From JAWXBK01 sp034439975 (GTDB taxonomy: Bacteria > Pseudomonadota > Alphaproteobacteria > Dongiales > Dongiaceae), in NCBI GenBank assembly GCA_034439975.1, contig JAWXBK010000108.1, positions 62,001 through 126,000 of the forward strand: a stretch of 64,000 nt of DNA, written 5' to 3'. Shown one piece after another: positions 26,612-35,106 of the stretch. The first letter of the stretch is position 1; each line of letters opens with the position of its first letter. The position numbers were made by a program, and so were the translations under genes. Under the pieces are notes generated by a model. The model was given only the letters and a program-made list of their open reading frames with translations. It searched no databases and was not told the DNA's origin.

Positions 26612-27142
26612 ATGCGCAAGCTGCTGTTCCAAAGCCTGGTCCGCGCGCCGCTTACCGAAACGCCTCCCTTGCCCGAGGGCGCCGCTATCGCGGAGGTGGG
26701 TGCGAGCCTCGCCGAGCGCGCGCGCCGTCGGCTTGGTCGCAGCCTCTCGATCCGGGAGGTGGATGCCGGCTCCTGCAATGGCTGCGAGCTCGAGATCCAT
26801 GCGCTGAACAACGCCTATTACGATCTCGAACGGTTCGGCCTGCGATTTGTCGCCTCGCCGCGCCACGCCGACCTGCTGCTGGTGACCGGTCCGGTCACGA
26901 AAAACATGCGTGCCGCGCTCGAATTCACCTGGCAGGCGATGCCGGATCCGAAATGGGTCGTTGCGGTCGGCGATTGCGGGCGCGATGGCGGCTGTTTCGC
27001 CGGCAGCTATGCCGTCGGCGGCGGCGTGGCTGCCGTACTGCCGGTCGACCTTCATATCCCCGGCTGTCCGCCGCCGCCGGTTGAGATCCTGAAGGGATTG
27101 CTCGCGCTGCTCGACAGCGCCGCCACGCGACCCGGTTCCTGA
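26612..27142 (+). CDS. hyfI: HyfI/HycG-like FeS small subunit (NuoB type)
   Basis: 176 residues. Proximal [4Fe-4S] cluster ligands are all present: C55-N-G-C58, C122 (GDCGRDGGC) and C152 (IPGCPPPP), as in NuoB and HycG. So electrons can reach the interface with the large subunit even though the NiFe site is absent. Last gene of the operon, six bases after hyfG. No ferredoxin-like HyfH, formate dehydrogenase or hyp maturation gene follows. Confidence 0.93.
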   Translation: MRKLLFQSLVRAPLTETPPLPEGAAIAEVGASLAERARRRLGRSLSIREVDAGSCNGCELEIHALNNAYYDLERFGLRFVASPRHADLLLVTGPVTKNMRAALEFTWQAMPDPKWVVAVGDCGRDGGCFAGSYAVGGGVAAVLPVDLHIPGCPPPPVEILKGLLALLDSAATRPGS

Positions 27143-27170
27143 GCGCGGCGCCGGCCGGTCGCGACGTCCG

Positions 27171-28505
27171 TCAGCCCCGCACCGCAGCGACCGCCGCATC
27201 GACCGCATCGCCGAAACGCCCGACGATCTGGTCGATCTCGTCGTCGGTGACGTTGTAAGGCGGCGCCAGCACGATATGGTCGCCGCGCCGGCCATCGACC
27301 GTACCCGGCATCGGATAACAGATGAGGCCGCGCTCGATCCCCGCCTCCTTGATCCGCATGTGAAGCTGGTGTTTCGGATCGAACGGTTCCTTGCTGCCGC
27401 GATCTTTCACGAACTCGACACCGACGAACAGACCGCGCCCGCGTATGTCGCCCACATGGGCATGATTGCCGAGCCGCTCGGTCAGTTCGTCCATCAGGCG
27501 GCCGCCCTGGCGCACGACATTGTCGAGCAGATTCTCATCGCGGATCACCTGCTGAACCGCCAGCGCGCCGGCGCAGGCGGTCGTATGGGCGACATAGGTA
27601 TGCCCGTGCGCGAGAAAGCCCGAGTGGTCGCGGATCCCTTGCCAGATGCGTTTTGAAACGACCATCGCGCCGATCGGCTGATAGCCCGCCCCCAACCCTT
27701 TCGCCAGCGCGACGATATCCGGCGCGATCCCGTCATATTCGCAGGCATAACGCGTCCCGCAGCGACCCATGCCGCACATCACCTCATCGAGGATCAGCAG
27801 CACGCCATATTTGTCGCAGATCTCGCGGATTCGCTTGAAATAACCCGGCACCGACGGCACCGCGCCGAGCGTCGCGCCGACCACCGGCTCGGCGACGAAT
27901 GCGGCCACCGTCTCGGCACCGAGCTCGAGAATCGCCGTTTCGAGTTCATCGGCCACCCGGCGACCGTAATTTTCATCGGTTTCGTCCGGCGCACGCCCCC
28001 GATAGGCATAGCAGGGCGCGATGTGATGCACGTCCATCAACATCGGCTGATAGGGCGCACGACGCAGCGCGTTGCCGCCCACGGCGAGCGCACCCAGCGT
28101 ATTGCCGTGATAGCTCTGGCGCCGCGCAATGAAATGCCGGCGATCTTTCTGACCGATCTCGAGGAAATACTGCCTGGCGAGCTTGAGCGAGGCTTCGATG
28201 GCTTCGGACCCACCCGATACGAAGAACACCTTGTCGAGATCGCCTGGCGCGTCCTCGACCAAGGTCGACGCGAGTTGTTCCGCCGCATCGGATGTAAAAA
28301 ACGCCGAATAGGCGAAGGCCAGATCCTGCACCTGCTTCTGGACGGCCGCGATCACCGTGGGATGACTGTGGCCGAGGCACGAGACGGCGGCGCCGCCACA
28401 GGCGTCGATATAGCGCTTGCCGTCGCGATCGACTACATGGATGCCCTCGCCGCGCACAGCAACGGGCATCGAGGCGCCGAGCTCGCGATAGAGAACGTGA
28501 CTCAT
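27171..28505 (-). CDS. Class III PLP-dependent aminotransferase
   Basis: 444-residue omega-amino-acid/aspartate-type aminotransferase. Seen: GKRYIDACGGAAVSCLGHSHP, FVSGGSEAIEASLKLARQ, YHGNTLGA, LLILDEVMCGMGRCG, and the Schiff-base lysine in LAKGLGAGYQPIGA. Donor and acceptor cannot be told from sequence. Its start overlaps the stop of the upstream transport lipoprotein by four bases, so it seems to be transcribed at the end of the Mla-type operon, an odd companion. Convergent with hyfI, 28 bases apart. Confidence 0.92.
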   Translation of the reverse strand: MSHVLYRELGASMPVAVRGEGIHVVDRDGKRYIDACGGAAVSCLGHSHPTVIAAVQKQVQDLAFAYSAFFTSDAAEQLASTLVEDAPGDLDKVFFVSGGSEAIEASLKLARQYFLEIGQKDRRHFIARRQSYHGNTLGALAVGGNALRRAPYQPMLMDVHHIAPCYAYRGRAPDETDENYGRRVADELETAILELGAETVAAFVAEPVVGATLGAVPSVPGYFKRIREICDKYGVLLILDEVMCGMGRCGTRYACEYDGIAPDIVALAKGLGAGYQPIGAMVVSKRIWQGIRDHSGFLAHGHTYVAHTTACAGALAVQQVIRDENLLDNVVRQGGRLMDELTERLGNHAHVGDIRGRGLFVGVEFVKDRGSKEPFDPKHQLHMRIKEAGIERGLICYPMPGTVDGRRGDHIVLAPPYNVTDDEIDQIVGRFGDAVDAAVAAVRG

Positions 28506-29173
28506 GAAAAGCCTTTTTGACCTTCGGTCAGCGTGAAGGCGACAATATCGCGCAGCACGGCACCCAGCGCTTCGTCGAAAGCCGCAATGACGTCGGTGAA
28601 ACCGGGGCCTGCCGCCTTCACTCTCGCTTCCGGCGCGAGCGACGCCTGAATCCGGCGTGCCGGCATCCGGATCAGGAGTGCCGATACGCGAACCAGCACG
28701 GTCGGAATATCATTGCCTTCCTCATACAACGCCTGGAACTCGCGCAGATCCGTCTTGAGCAGGTAGTCTGCACGCAGCCCGATCGATTCCATGCCGACGC
28801 CCACGATCTTTCCCGTACTCTCGAAAGACTCGATCAGCAGCGTCTGCACCATTTCCGGCGCGCGGTCGGTCCAACCGACTTTGGCGAAATACTCGAGGGT
28901 GAAAGGCGTACGCGACAGTGCGATGCGCGCCGTATCGGTACCGGCCGGCGCCGTGGGTGTTTCCACCACGAGCTGCCAGTTCACCACCGGCAGATTTTCG
29001 GGAAAGCTCGATTTTGGCGTCAGCGTATACAGCTCGATCGGTTCGTTGACCTTCGGAAAGACGCCGCAGCCGCCGACCAAAGCTGTCAGGCCCGCTGCCG
29101 AAAAGGCCAATGCCTGCCGTCGGGAAATCGGTCGCGGGAGAATCGGCCCACGAGAAACAGGTTGAGTACTCAT
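28502..29173 (-). CDS. ABC-type transport auxiliary lipoprotein (PqiC/LptE-like ABC_trans_aux)
   Basis: 223 residues. Twin-arginine-like basic start (ISRRQALAF), hydrophobic stretch and lipobox L-V-G-G-C at about residue 36. Followed by ELYTLTPKSSFP and the conserved YFAKVGWTDRAPEMVQTLLIESFE that marks the auxiliary lipoprotein family. Expected in the outer membrane, bridging to the MCE protein. Overlaps the mlaD-like gene by four bases. Confidence 0.85.
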   Translation of the reverse strand: MSTQPVSRGPILPRPISRRQALAFSAAGLTALVGGCGVFPKVNEPIELYTLTPKSSFPENLPVVNWQLVVETPTAPAGTDTARIALSRTPFTLEYFAKVGWTDRAPEMVQTLLIESFESTGKIVGVGMESIGLRADYLLKTDLREFQALYEEGNDIPTVLVRVSALLIRMPARRIQASLAPEARVKAAGPGFTDVIAAFDEALGAVLRDIVAFTLTEGQKGFS

Positions 29174-30126
29174 GGCTGGGTCTCAAATCCTTCCTGGCGA
29201 TCGCCGAACAGGAAACGCGCGGGATCGCGTTCAAACTGTGCCGCTACGCGCTGCAGTTGCGCGACCAGCAAGCGAATTTCCGTGAGCATCTGGGTCGCTT
29301 CGTAGAGACCGATGGTCGCAAAATCGCTGATGGGTTGCTGGTTGTCGGTCAGCAGCAGGTCGAGCTGATTGGCGACGGCGGTAAAGGATTGCGACATCGA
29401 CCGCAGGTCCGATACCGCAGCATCGACATTGCCACCGATCTGCCCAACATTCTGGCCGAGATCGTTGGCCAGTGTCTCGACGGCCTGGCTCATCTTGGAA
29501 ATGTTCTGTGCTGCCTCGGTACCGGTCGTAAGCAGGGCCGTCACATCGCCCGACGAGCCATCCAGTTTCTCGGTGATCGATTGCAGATTGGCCAGCGTAT
29601 CTGTGATCGCCGCGCGGTTTTCCTCAGAGAACAGGAGCGTGATTTGCTCGAGAAGTACCGTGGCCCTTGCCAGCGTCTCCGGCACGCTCTCAAAGATCTG
29701 CGCGAGCTTGCCGGGGCGCGAGGGAATAACCGGATAGGGTGGCTCCGTCGTCGTCGGCAGCGCTTCCGCGCCTTCGGACCCGCCGGACAGCAGCACATAG
29801 AGGACGCCGGTAATGCCCTGCGGCTCGATCGTGGCAAACGAATCCGTGCGCAAGGGCGTCGTCGCATCCACTTGGATGGTGATGCGCACCAGCTCGAAAT
29901 TGTCGGGATCGATCTGCAGTTCTGCAACCCGCCCGACGACAATGCCCCGGTATCGAACCGGCCCGTCCTCGTTCAGCCCGGTGATGTCGCCGCCATAGAG
30001 GATGTCGTAATAGGCGTATGTCTCGTCGCCGGAGTAGTTGGCGAGCCAGGCAACGAATCCCATCATCCCCACCGCCAGCGCCAGGACGAAGGCACCGACC
30101 GCAACATGGCTTGCCCGGGTTTCCAT
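29170..30126 (-). CDS. MCE/MlaD-family protein
   Basis: 318 residues. One N-terminal helix (HVAVGAFVLALAVGMMGFVAWL), then an MCE domain (DILYGGDITGLNEDGPVRYRGIVVGRV) at about 40-115. A long C-terminal region of heptad-like helices (about 150-300) probably forms a coiled-coil tunnel or bridge. Periplasmic lipid-shuttling component fed by the adjacent permease and ATPase. Confidence 0.92.
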   Translation of the reverse strand: METRASHVAVGAFVLALAVGMMGFVAWLANYSGDETYAYYDILYGGDITGLNEDGPVRYRGIVVGRVAELQIDPDNFELVRITIQVDATTPLRTDSFATIEPQGITGVLYVLLSGGSEGAEALPTTTEPPYPVIPSRPGKLAQIFESVPETLARATVLLEQITLLFSEENRAAITDTLANLQSITEKLDGSSGDVTALLTTGTEAAQNISKMSQAVETLANDLGQNVGQIGGNVDAAVSDLRSMSQSFTAVANQLDLLLTDNQQPISDFATIGLYEATQMLTEIRLLVAQLQRVAAQFERDPARFLFGDRQEGFETQP

Positions 30127-30147
30127 CCGATCAGTAGCCCCACATTG

Positions 30148-30939
30148 TCACGATGAACCGATTCCGGCGGCCCGAGCACGCGGCCCATGGAAATATTCGC
30201 GGATCCAGGGGTGATCGTCGGCCAAGTGCTCCGCCATGGTCCCCACCCGCACCTGCCGGTCGACCAGCACGGCGATACGGTCGCAAATCGCCACCAGACT
30301 GTCCAGATCGTGGGTCACCATGACGACCGTCAGGCCGAGTGAGCGCTGCAGGCTCAGAATCAGCTGGTCGAAGGCGGCGGCGCCGATCGGATCGAGGCCG
30401 GCAGTCGGTTCGTCGAGGAACAGGATTTCAGGATCGATGGCGATGGCCCGGGCGAGACCGGCGCGTTTGCGCATGCCGCCCGAAAGCTGCGAGGGATATT
30501 TGTTGCCCGCATCCACTGGCAACCCTGTCAGCCCGATCTTCAGGCTGGCCAGTCCCTCGCGGGTTCGTCGTGACAACTGCGTATGCTCGCGCATCGGCAC
30601 CTGAACATTTTCCGAGACGGTCAGAGAACTGAAGAGCGCGCCGCCCTGGAACAGGACGCCCCACTTCGACTGCAACTGTCGCCATTCCGCGTCGTTCAAA
30701 TTTCCGGTATCGCGGCCGAGCACTTGTATGCGACCGGCCGCCGGCCGATTGAGCCCGACGATGGTACGAAGCAGCACAGACTTGCCGGTTCCCGATCCGC
30801 CGACAACGCCCATCACTTCGCCACGCCGGATATCGAGATCGAGATTCTCGTGGATCACCTGCTTGCCGAACCGGTTGACCAGACCGCGGATCGAGATCGC
30901 GATGTCCGCGCTGTCCCCTGCCTTGCCGGTGTTCACCAT
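30148..30939 (-). CDS. ABC transporter ATP-binding protein, MlaF-like
   Basis: 263 residues from the ATG at 30939. Walker A VGGSGTGKSVLLRTI, Q-loop LFQGGALFSSLTV, signature QLSGGMRKRAGLARA, Walker B ILFLDEPTAGLDP, switch VTHD. The M-R-K-R variant of the signature helix is typical of MlaF. The frame stays open far upstream through the permease gene, but family homology begins at MVNTGKAG. Start is two bases after the permease stop. Confidence 0.93.
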   Translation of the reverse strand: MVNTGKAGDSADIAISIRGLVNRFGKQVIHENLDLDIRRGEVMGVVGGSGTGKSVLLRTIVGLNRPAAGRIQVLGRDTGNLNDAEWRQLQSKWGVLFQGGALFSSLTVSENVQVPMREHTQLSRRTREGLASLKIGLTGLPVDAGNKYPSQLSGGMRKRAGLARAIAIDPEILFLDEPTAGLDPIGAAAFDQLILSLQRSLGLTVVMVTHDLDSLVAICDRIAVLVDRQVRVGTMAEHLADDHPWIREYFHGPRARAAGIGSS

Positions 30940-30941
30940 CC

Positions 30942-32075
30942 TTAGACCCCCACATAGGAGAAAAAGATGGAAAACACCGCGTCGAACACGATGACGAGAA
31001 AGATACCCTCGACCACGGCCTGCGTTGTGCGGCGACCCACGCTCTCGGCGCTGCCGGTGACCATCAGCCCCTGATAGCAGCCGACCAGGCCGATCAGAAA
31101 ACCGAAGACCGGGGCCTTGATCATGCCGACCCAGAAGCTCCAGAGGGTCACAGCCTCTTTGAGCTGATGAACGAACTGGGCTGGCGACAGATCGATCAAC
31201 AGGATCGCCATCACGCCCCCGCCCAGTAGGCCCATGATGTCGGCAAAGAAGGTCAGCAGCGGCAGCGCAATCAGCAGCGCGTAGATCCGGGGCAACACAA
31301 GAACCTCGATCGGGTCGAGGCCGAGGGTACGGATCGCGTCGACCTCTTCGTTCACCTGCATGGTTCCGATCTGCGCCGTGAACGCGCTGCCGGAACGGCC
31401 GGCGACCATGATCGCGGTCAGCAGGATCCCCATTTCGCGCAGCACGGAAATGCCGACCAGATTGACCGTGAAAATTTCGGCACCGAACTGTCGTAGCTGA
31501 TCGACGCCCTGATAACCGAGCACGACGCCGACAAGAAACGTGATGAGGCCGACGATCGGCATCGCGTTCAGGCCCACCTGTTGCAAATGGTAGACCATCG
31601 AAGTGAATCGAAGCCGCCCCGGGCGGACCGCGACGCGGCCCATCGTCACGATCGTCACTCCGAGAAAGCTCAGGAGAGCCCGCCCCTCGCGGCCCACGCC
31701 CAACGTGGCGGCCCCGGTGCCCTGCACAAAGTCGAGCAGCAGGTTGCGAGGCTCGAGAGGCGGCGGTGTCCGATCGGTCGACTCCGCGACGCGCTCGTAA
31801 AGCGGGGCGAAATCGGGAGCCAGTCCCTCGACCGTCACGGCACCGTGGCGGCCGGCCCAATGCCGCCGCTGCCGTTCGATCAGCCAGGCGCCGGCACTAT
31901 CGAGCGCCGTCAGACCGCTCAGATCGACGGTTACAGGCAGGTCGGACGACGATTCCTTCGCATCGAACCGCCGCTTGAGGGCCGGAACTGCATCGAGAGT
32001 CCAGCGCCCGCCCAACCGGACATAGCGGCGGCGGTCACGCGTTTCGCTCTCGTACCAGGCGTCGTCTTGGGCCAT
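30942..32075 (-). CDS. STAS-domain MlaE-family permease
   Basis: 377 residues. N-terminal STAS-like part (LPVTVDLSGLTALDSAGAWLI, about 45-110) fused to an MlaE permease with five or so helices. Core signatures: LVGVVLGYQGVDQLRQFGAE, REMGILLTAIMVAGRSGSAF, GTMQVNEEVDAIRTLGLDP. The STAS part takes the place of a separate MlaB. The ATG at 32075 follows GAAGGGCGG; the frame extends 60 bases further without homology. First gene of the Mla-type operon. Confidence 0.92.
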   Translation of the reverse strand: MAQDDAWYESETRDRRRYVRLGGRWTLDAVPALKRRFDAKESSSDLPVTVDLSGLTALDSAGAWLIERQRRHWAGRHGAVTVEGLAPDFAPLYERVAESTDRTPPPLEPRNLLLDFVQGTGAATLGVGREGRALLSFLGVTIVTMGRVAVRPGRLRFTSMVYHLQQVGLNAMPIVGLITFLVGVVLGYQGVDQLRQFGAEIFTVNLVGISVLREMGILLTAIMVAGRSGSAFTAQIGTMQVNEEVDAIRTLGLDPIEVLVLPRIYALLIALPLLTFFADIMGLLGGGVMAILLIDLSPAQFVHQLKEAVTLWSFWVGMIKAPVFGFLIGLVGCYQGLMVTGSAESVGRRTTQAVVEGIFLVIVFDAVFSIFFSYVGV

Positions 32076-32189
32076 CCGCCCTTCTTTTCCGCTGCCCGGG
32101 CCGCGAAGGCAATCCCCGCCACCGCCGTTTGTCATCGGCGGGAACCGCCGCTAGTCTCGCCCGCCGGCGAAGGAGGGGCATTTCCCGGG

Positions 32190-32705
32190 ATGGATTTACG
32201 CGATCATATCCGCAGCATTCCGGACTTCCCGAAGCCCGGAATCACGTTTTACGACATTTCGACGCTGCTCGCGCACCCGCAGGCCTGGCGGGCGACCGTC
32301 GAGCGGCTGGCCGAGCATATCGGCCCGCTCAAACCCGATCTGTTGGCCGGCATTGAATCCCGCGGCTTCCTTGTCGCAGCACCCCTCGCCCTCTATCTCG
32401 GCTGCGGCTTCATCATGGTGCGCAAGGCCGGAAAGCTGCCGGGCAAGGTCGTGCGCCATCGCTATGACCTTGAGTACGGAACCGACATCGTCGAGATTCA
32501 GGCCGATGCCGTGGAGCCGGGTCAGCGCGTCGTGGTGATCGACGATCTGGTCGCAACCGGCGGCACCACCGCAGCAACTGTGAAACTGTTGCGCAGCCAG
32601 GGCGCCAACGTTGTCGGCGCCGCCTGCATCATCGAGCTTAGCTTTCTGAAAGGACGCTCGCGGCTCGATGTGCCGTTTACGGCGCTGGCTGCCTACGACG
32701 AATAG
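32190..32705 (+). CDS. apt: Adenine phosphoribosyltransferase
   Basis: 171 residues. Purine salvage: adenine + PRPP to AMP + PPi. Starts MDLRDHIRSIPDFPKPGITF; carries GIESRGFLVAAPLA, the flexible loop RKAGKLPGKVV, and the PRPP-binding V-V-I-D-D-L-V-A-T-G-G-T. The upstream open frame is not part of the protein; the ATG at 32190 is the family start and has GGAGGGG 11-17 bases before it. Divergent from the mlaE-like gene. Confidence 0.96.
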   Translation: MDLRDHIRSIPDFPKPGITFYDISTLLAHPQAWRATVERLAEHIGPLKPDLLAGIESRGFLVAAPLALYLGCGFIMVRKAGKLPGKVVRHRYDLEYGTDIVEIQADAVEPGQRVVVIDDLVATGGTTAATVKLLRSQGANVVGAACIIELSFLKGRSRLDVPFTALAAYDE

Positions 32706-32721
32706 ACGGACGTCGCTCGCC

Positions 32722-33588
32722 TCACACCCGGCCGAACAACGAGCGCAACATCAGCGACCATATGGTCCAGGGTGGCGATTGTTGCACCGAGGCATGCAAC
32801 GGATCGAAGCCGGCCCGCTCGAGGCGTCGGAGATGAGCCCGCGCAATCGCGCCGGACAGCAAAAGAGAGCGCAGGCGGCGAGGCGCCGAACGACCAAGGC
32901 GGCGGCCCTCGTCGAGATGCGATGCCGCGATGGCGGCAATCTCCGCTACCAGGGCGCGTCGTTTCTCGGCCGACGCCGAGGCAATCAGATCCTGCACGGC
33001 AAGACCGGCGTGCCGCATCGCATCCTCGGGCAGATAAACCCGCCCGGCGCCGGCATGAAACGGGATCGAGCGGAGCAATCCGGTCAGCGCATAGCCGATC
33101 GCGATCTCGCGCATCGCAATGCGCGCGGCTTCGTGTTCTGCGGCGTCGCAATCAAGGATACGTGCACCCAGTTCGAACAAGGGCCCGGCGGTCGCCTCGG
33201 CATAGTCGATCAATGCGGCCCGATCGGATGGGGGCGCCGGTTCCATATCGCGCTCGCGACCGAGCAGCAGCCATTCGAATGGTTCGCGCGGCAGACGATG
33301 TCGGGCGATCGCGCGTGCAAGCGCCTCGGCAACGGGATGTCGACGCACGGGTTCGCCGGCGAAAATCTGGTCGAGGCAGTCGCGCCACCATTGCAGGCGG
33401 ATGAGGCCGATCATCGGTTCGCTCACCGACTCGCGCGCCCGCGCGATTTCGAGGTTGAAGGCATAAAGGGCGAGCAGACCGGGACGCCGCCCGGCCGGTG
33501 CGAACAGCACCGTCAGATAGCGGTCGCGATCGCCACGACGCACCGCATCGAGGCAAAAATCGTCGGCCAGCGCCGAGTCGCTCGACAA
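32722..33588 (-). CDS. Squalene/phytoene synthase-family protein, NDUFAF6-like
   Basis: 288 residues. Head-to-head prenyl synthase fold, but the two aspartate-rich motifs needed for catalysis are absent: the first region reads ARARESVSEPMIG and the second reads LTGLLRSIPFHAGAGRVYLP. IRLQWWRD and the loss of aspartates match the NDUFAF6 (complex I assembly) group rather than a true squalene synthase. Start: TTG at 33588 with GGGGAGGAG eight bases before it; the frame is open further upstream into the divergent gene, which is unlikely. Convergent with apt. Confidence 0.8.
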   Translation of the reverse strand: MSSDSALADDFCLDAVRRGDRDRYLTVLFAPAGRRPGLLALYAFNLEIARARESVSEPMIGLIRLQWWRDCLDQIFAGEPVRRHPVAEALARAIARHRLPREPFEWLLLGRERDMEPAPPSDRAALIDYAEATAGPLFELGARILDCDAAEHEAARIAMREIAIGYALTGLLRSIPFHAGAGRVYLPEDAMRHAGLAVQDLIASASAEKRRALVAEIAAIAASHLDEGRRLGRSAPRRLRSLLLSGAIARAHLRRLERAGFDPLHASVQQSPPWTIWSLMLRSLFGRV

Positions 33589-33725
33589 TCCGGTCTCCTC
33601 CCCCGTCTCCAACCGCCGCCTTTCGCTACCGCGTTGCGTAGTTTTGCGGCCGCGCCGCTTCAAAAATCCGGCCTTAGGGTTTAGGATACCAGTAGTTATC
33701 GATTTCTGAACGGGGGACCGAAACG

Positions 33726-34295
33726 ATGAAGATTCTCGAAAACCTGCACATGACCCTGATCGCGGGTCTGGTGCTTCTTGTGATTGCGGTCGTCGGCCTG
33801 CACGCGGCCGATATCGCGACTCATGCCTACTGGGCATTCATATTCCGTCTGGTGCATGTCTTCTTCGGCATTCTGTGGATCGGACTTCTCTACTATTTCA
33901 ATTTTGTCCAGATCCCGAACATGGCGAAGATACCGGACGACCAGAAGCCGGCAATCAGCAAGGTCATCGCGCCAGCCGCTTTGTTCTTCTTCCGTTGGGC
34001 CGCAGCAATGACGGTGCTGTTCGGGCTGATCACTGCTCATATGAATGGCTATCTGATCGAGGCGCTGACCTTCCAGCTCCCGACCATCGGCATTGGTATG
34101 TGGCTCGCGCTGATCATGGCGTTCAATGTCTGGTTCATCATCTGGCCGAACCAGAAGAAGGCGCTCGGCATCGTCCCGGCCGAACCCGATGCGAAGAAGA
34201 AGGCGGCACGCTTGGCGATGCTGACCTCGCGCACCAATACGCTGCTCTCGCTGCCGATGCTCTACTGCATGGTGGCCTATCAGAACGTCGGTTAA
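33726..34295 (+). CDS. Membrane protein of the urate hydroxylase PuuD N-terminal family
   Basis: 189 residues with four or five helices. LVHVFFGILWIGLLYYFNFVQ and AALFFFRWAAAMTVLFG resemble the Urate_ox_N (PuuD membrane) domain. Full PuuD is about twice as long and ends in a cytochrome c domain, which is absent here, so urate oxidation is not assured. The histidine in helix 2 could be a haem ligand. Monocistronic, with its own terminator at 34321. Confidence 0.6.
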   Translation: MKILENLHMTLIAGLVLLVIAVVGLHAADIATHAYWAFIFRLVHVFFGILWIGLLYYFNFVQIPNMAKIPDDQKPAISKVIAPAALFFFRWAAAMTVLFGLITAHMNGYLIEALTFQLPTIGIGMWLALIMAFNVWFIIWPNQKKALGIVPAEPDAKKKAARLAMLTSRTNTLLSLPMLYCMVAYQNVG

Positions 34296-34320
34296 TTCCG
34301 GTCGACTTGTGGAATGAGGA

Positions 34321-34351
34321 ACGGGGCCCGGAGACGGGCCCCGTTTCGTTT
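34321..34351 (+). terminator. Intrinsic terminator
   Basis: Perfect 10-base stem ACGGGGCCCG / CGGGCCCCGT with a GAGA tetraloop, followed by TTTCGTTT. It lies 25 bases after the PuuD-like gene and before a convergent gene, so it closes the plus-strand unit. Confidence 0.9.
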
Positions 34352-34356
34352 GAGCC

Positions 34357-34656
34357 TCAGATAATCGTGAGGATCAGCATCCAGACCGGCGTCGCGATAC
34401 GCGCCAGATCGGCCCAGCGCTGTTCGCCGGTAAAACGCCCGGCCGATCGCCAGACACCGACCGTGACAACGATGTTGTAGGGAATCGTGAAGGCGTAACC
34501 GAGAATAAATGCCACAATCGGCCGGTCAGCCGAGAGCAGCCAAAGGAATAATCCCAGGGTTCCCAGGTTGATGGCGAGCCCGCCAAAGATCGCCCAGTTC
34601 CAGATCGCGTCGGCGAGCGGGACGTCGCCACGCCACAGCCGCTTGAACGCCTTCAC
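34357..34656 (-). CDS. Small membrane protein, unknown
   Basis: 99 residues, three hydrophobic segments (IWNWAIFGGLAINLGTLGLFLWLL, IVAFILGYAFTIPYNIVVTVGVW, IATPVWMLILTII). The start MKAFKRLWRGDVPLADAIWNW resembles small inner-membrane proteins seen across proteobacteria with no assigned role. Its start overlaps the stop of the Mth938-like gene by four bases, so it is coupled to it. Confidence 0.7.
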   Translation of the reverse strand: MKAFKRLWRGDVPLADAIWNWAIFGGLAINLGTLGLFLWLLSADRPIVAFILGYAFTIPYNIVVTVGVWRSAGRFTGEQRWADLARIATPVWMLILTII

Positions 34657-35060
34657 GATGCGCCCGTCGCGCGGGCGGATTCGACGGCGATCAGTGCGGC
34701 CGCAACCCGGCGCCCTTCAGCCATCAGCACATTAAAGGTGCGGCAGGCAGCACCCGTATCCATCGGCTCGATACCAATCCCCACTTCGCGCAACGCGGCG
34801 CGCAGAGCCGGCGTCACCTGCGTCAAACGCGGGCCGCAGCCGAGCAGCAGCAGCTCGACATCGCCGGCCTTGCCGGCAGCGACAATCGCGGCCAGCGCAT
34901 CGGCGGTCACATGTTCCGGTGCGACCACGCTCCAGGCTTCGGTCCGCTCGGGAAACACCAGCACCGATCCCAGGTGAATTTGTCCGGCGATGCGAAACCG
35001 GCCCGATCCATAGGACTCGATGATCTGCCGTCCCTCAGGCACGAGCGGCGTGATGTCCAT
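34653..35060 (-). CDS. Mth938/DUF498 protein, NDUFAF3-like
   Basis: 135 residues. YGSGRFRIAGQIHLGSVLVFPE, then VELLLLGCGPRL and GIGIEPMDTGAACRTFNVLMAEGRRVAAALI are diagnostic of the Mth938/NDUFAF3 family. The human member is a complex I assembly factor. The ATG at 35060 follows GAGGAG; upstream codons in frame lack homology. It lies directly downstream of secF, the position usually held by this gene in alphaproteobacteria. Confidence 0.85.
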   Translation of the reverse strand: MDITPLVPEGRQIIESYGSGRFRIAGQIHLGSVLVFPERTEAWSVVAPEHVTADALAAIVAAGKAGDVELLLLGCGPRLTQVTPALRAALREVGIGIEPMDTGAACRTFNVLMAEGRRVAAALIAVESARATGAS

Positions 35061-35106
35061 CGGGATGCTCCTCTGACGCCCGATCCCGGGCGCCCTGTCG
35101 AGCCGA

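Noticed and set aside
19989..27142. Formate hydrogenlyase or functional hydrogenase 4
   Set aside because: NiFe ligands are absent from the large subunit, and no formate dehydrogenase, ferredoxin subunit or hyp genes are nearby.
30148..31860. Apparent fusion of the permease region with the MlaF-like ATPase
   Set aside because: The frame is open upstream of the ATPase, but those residues are an out-of-frame reading of the MlaE-like gene; the ATPase has its own ATG at 30939.
32722..33588. Squalene or phytoene synthase for hopanoids/carotenoids
   Set aside because: Both aspartate-rich motifs are missing and no hopanoid or carotenoid genes lie nearby.
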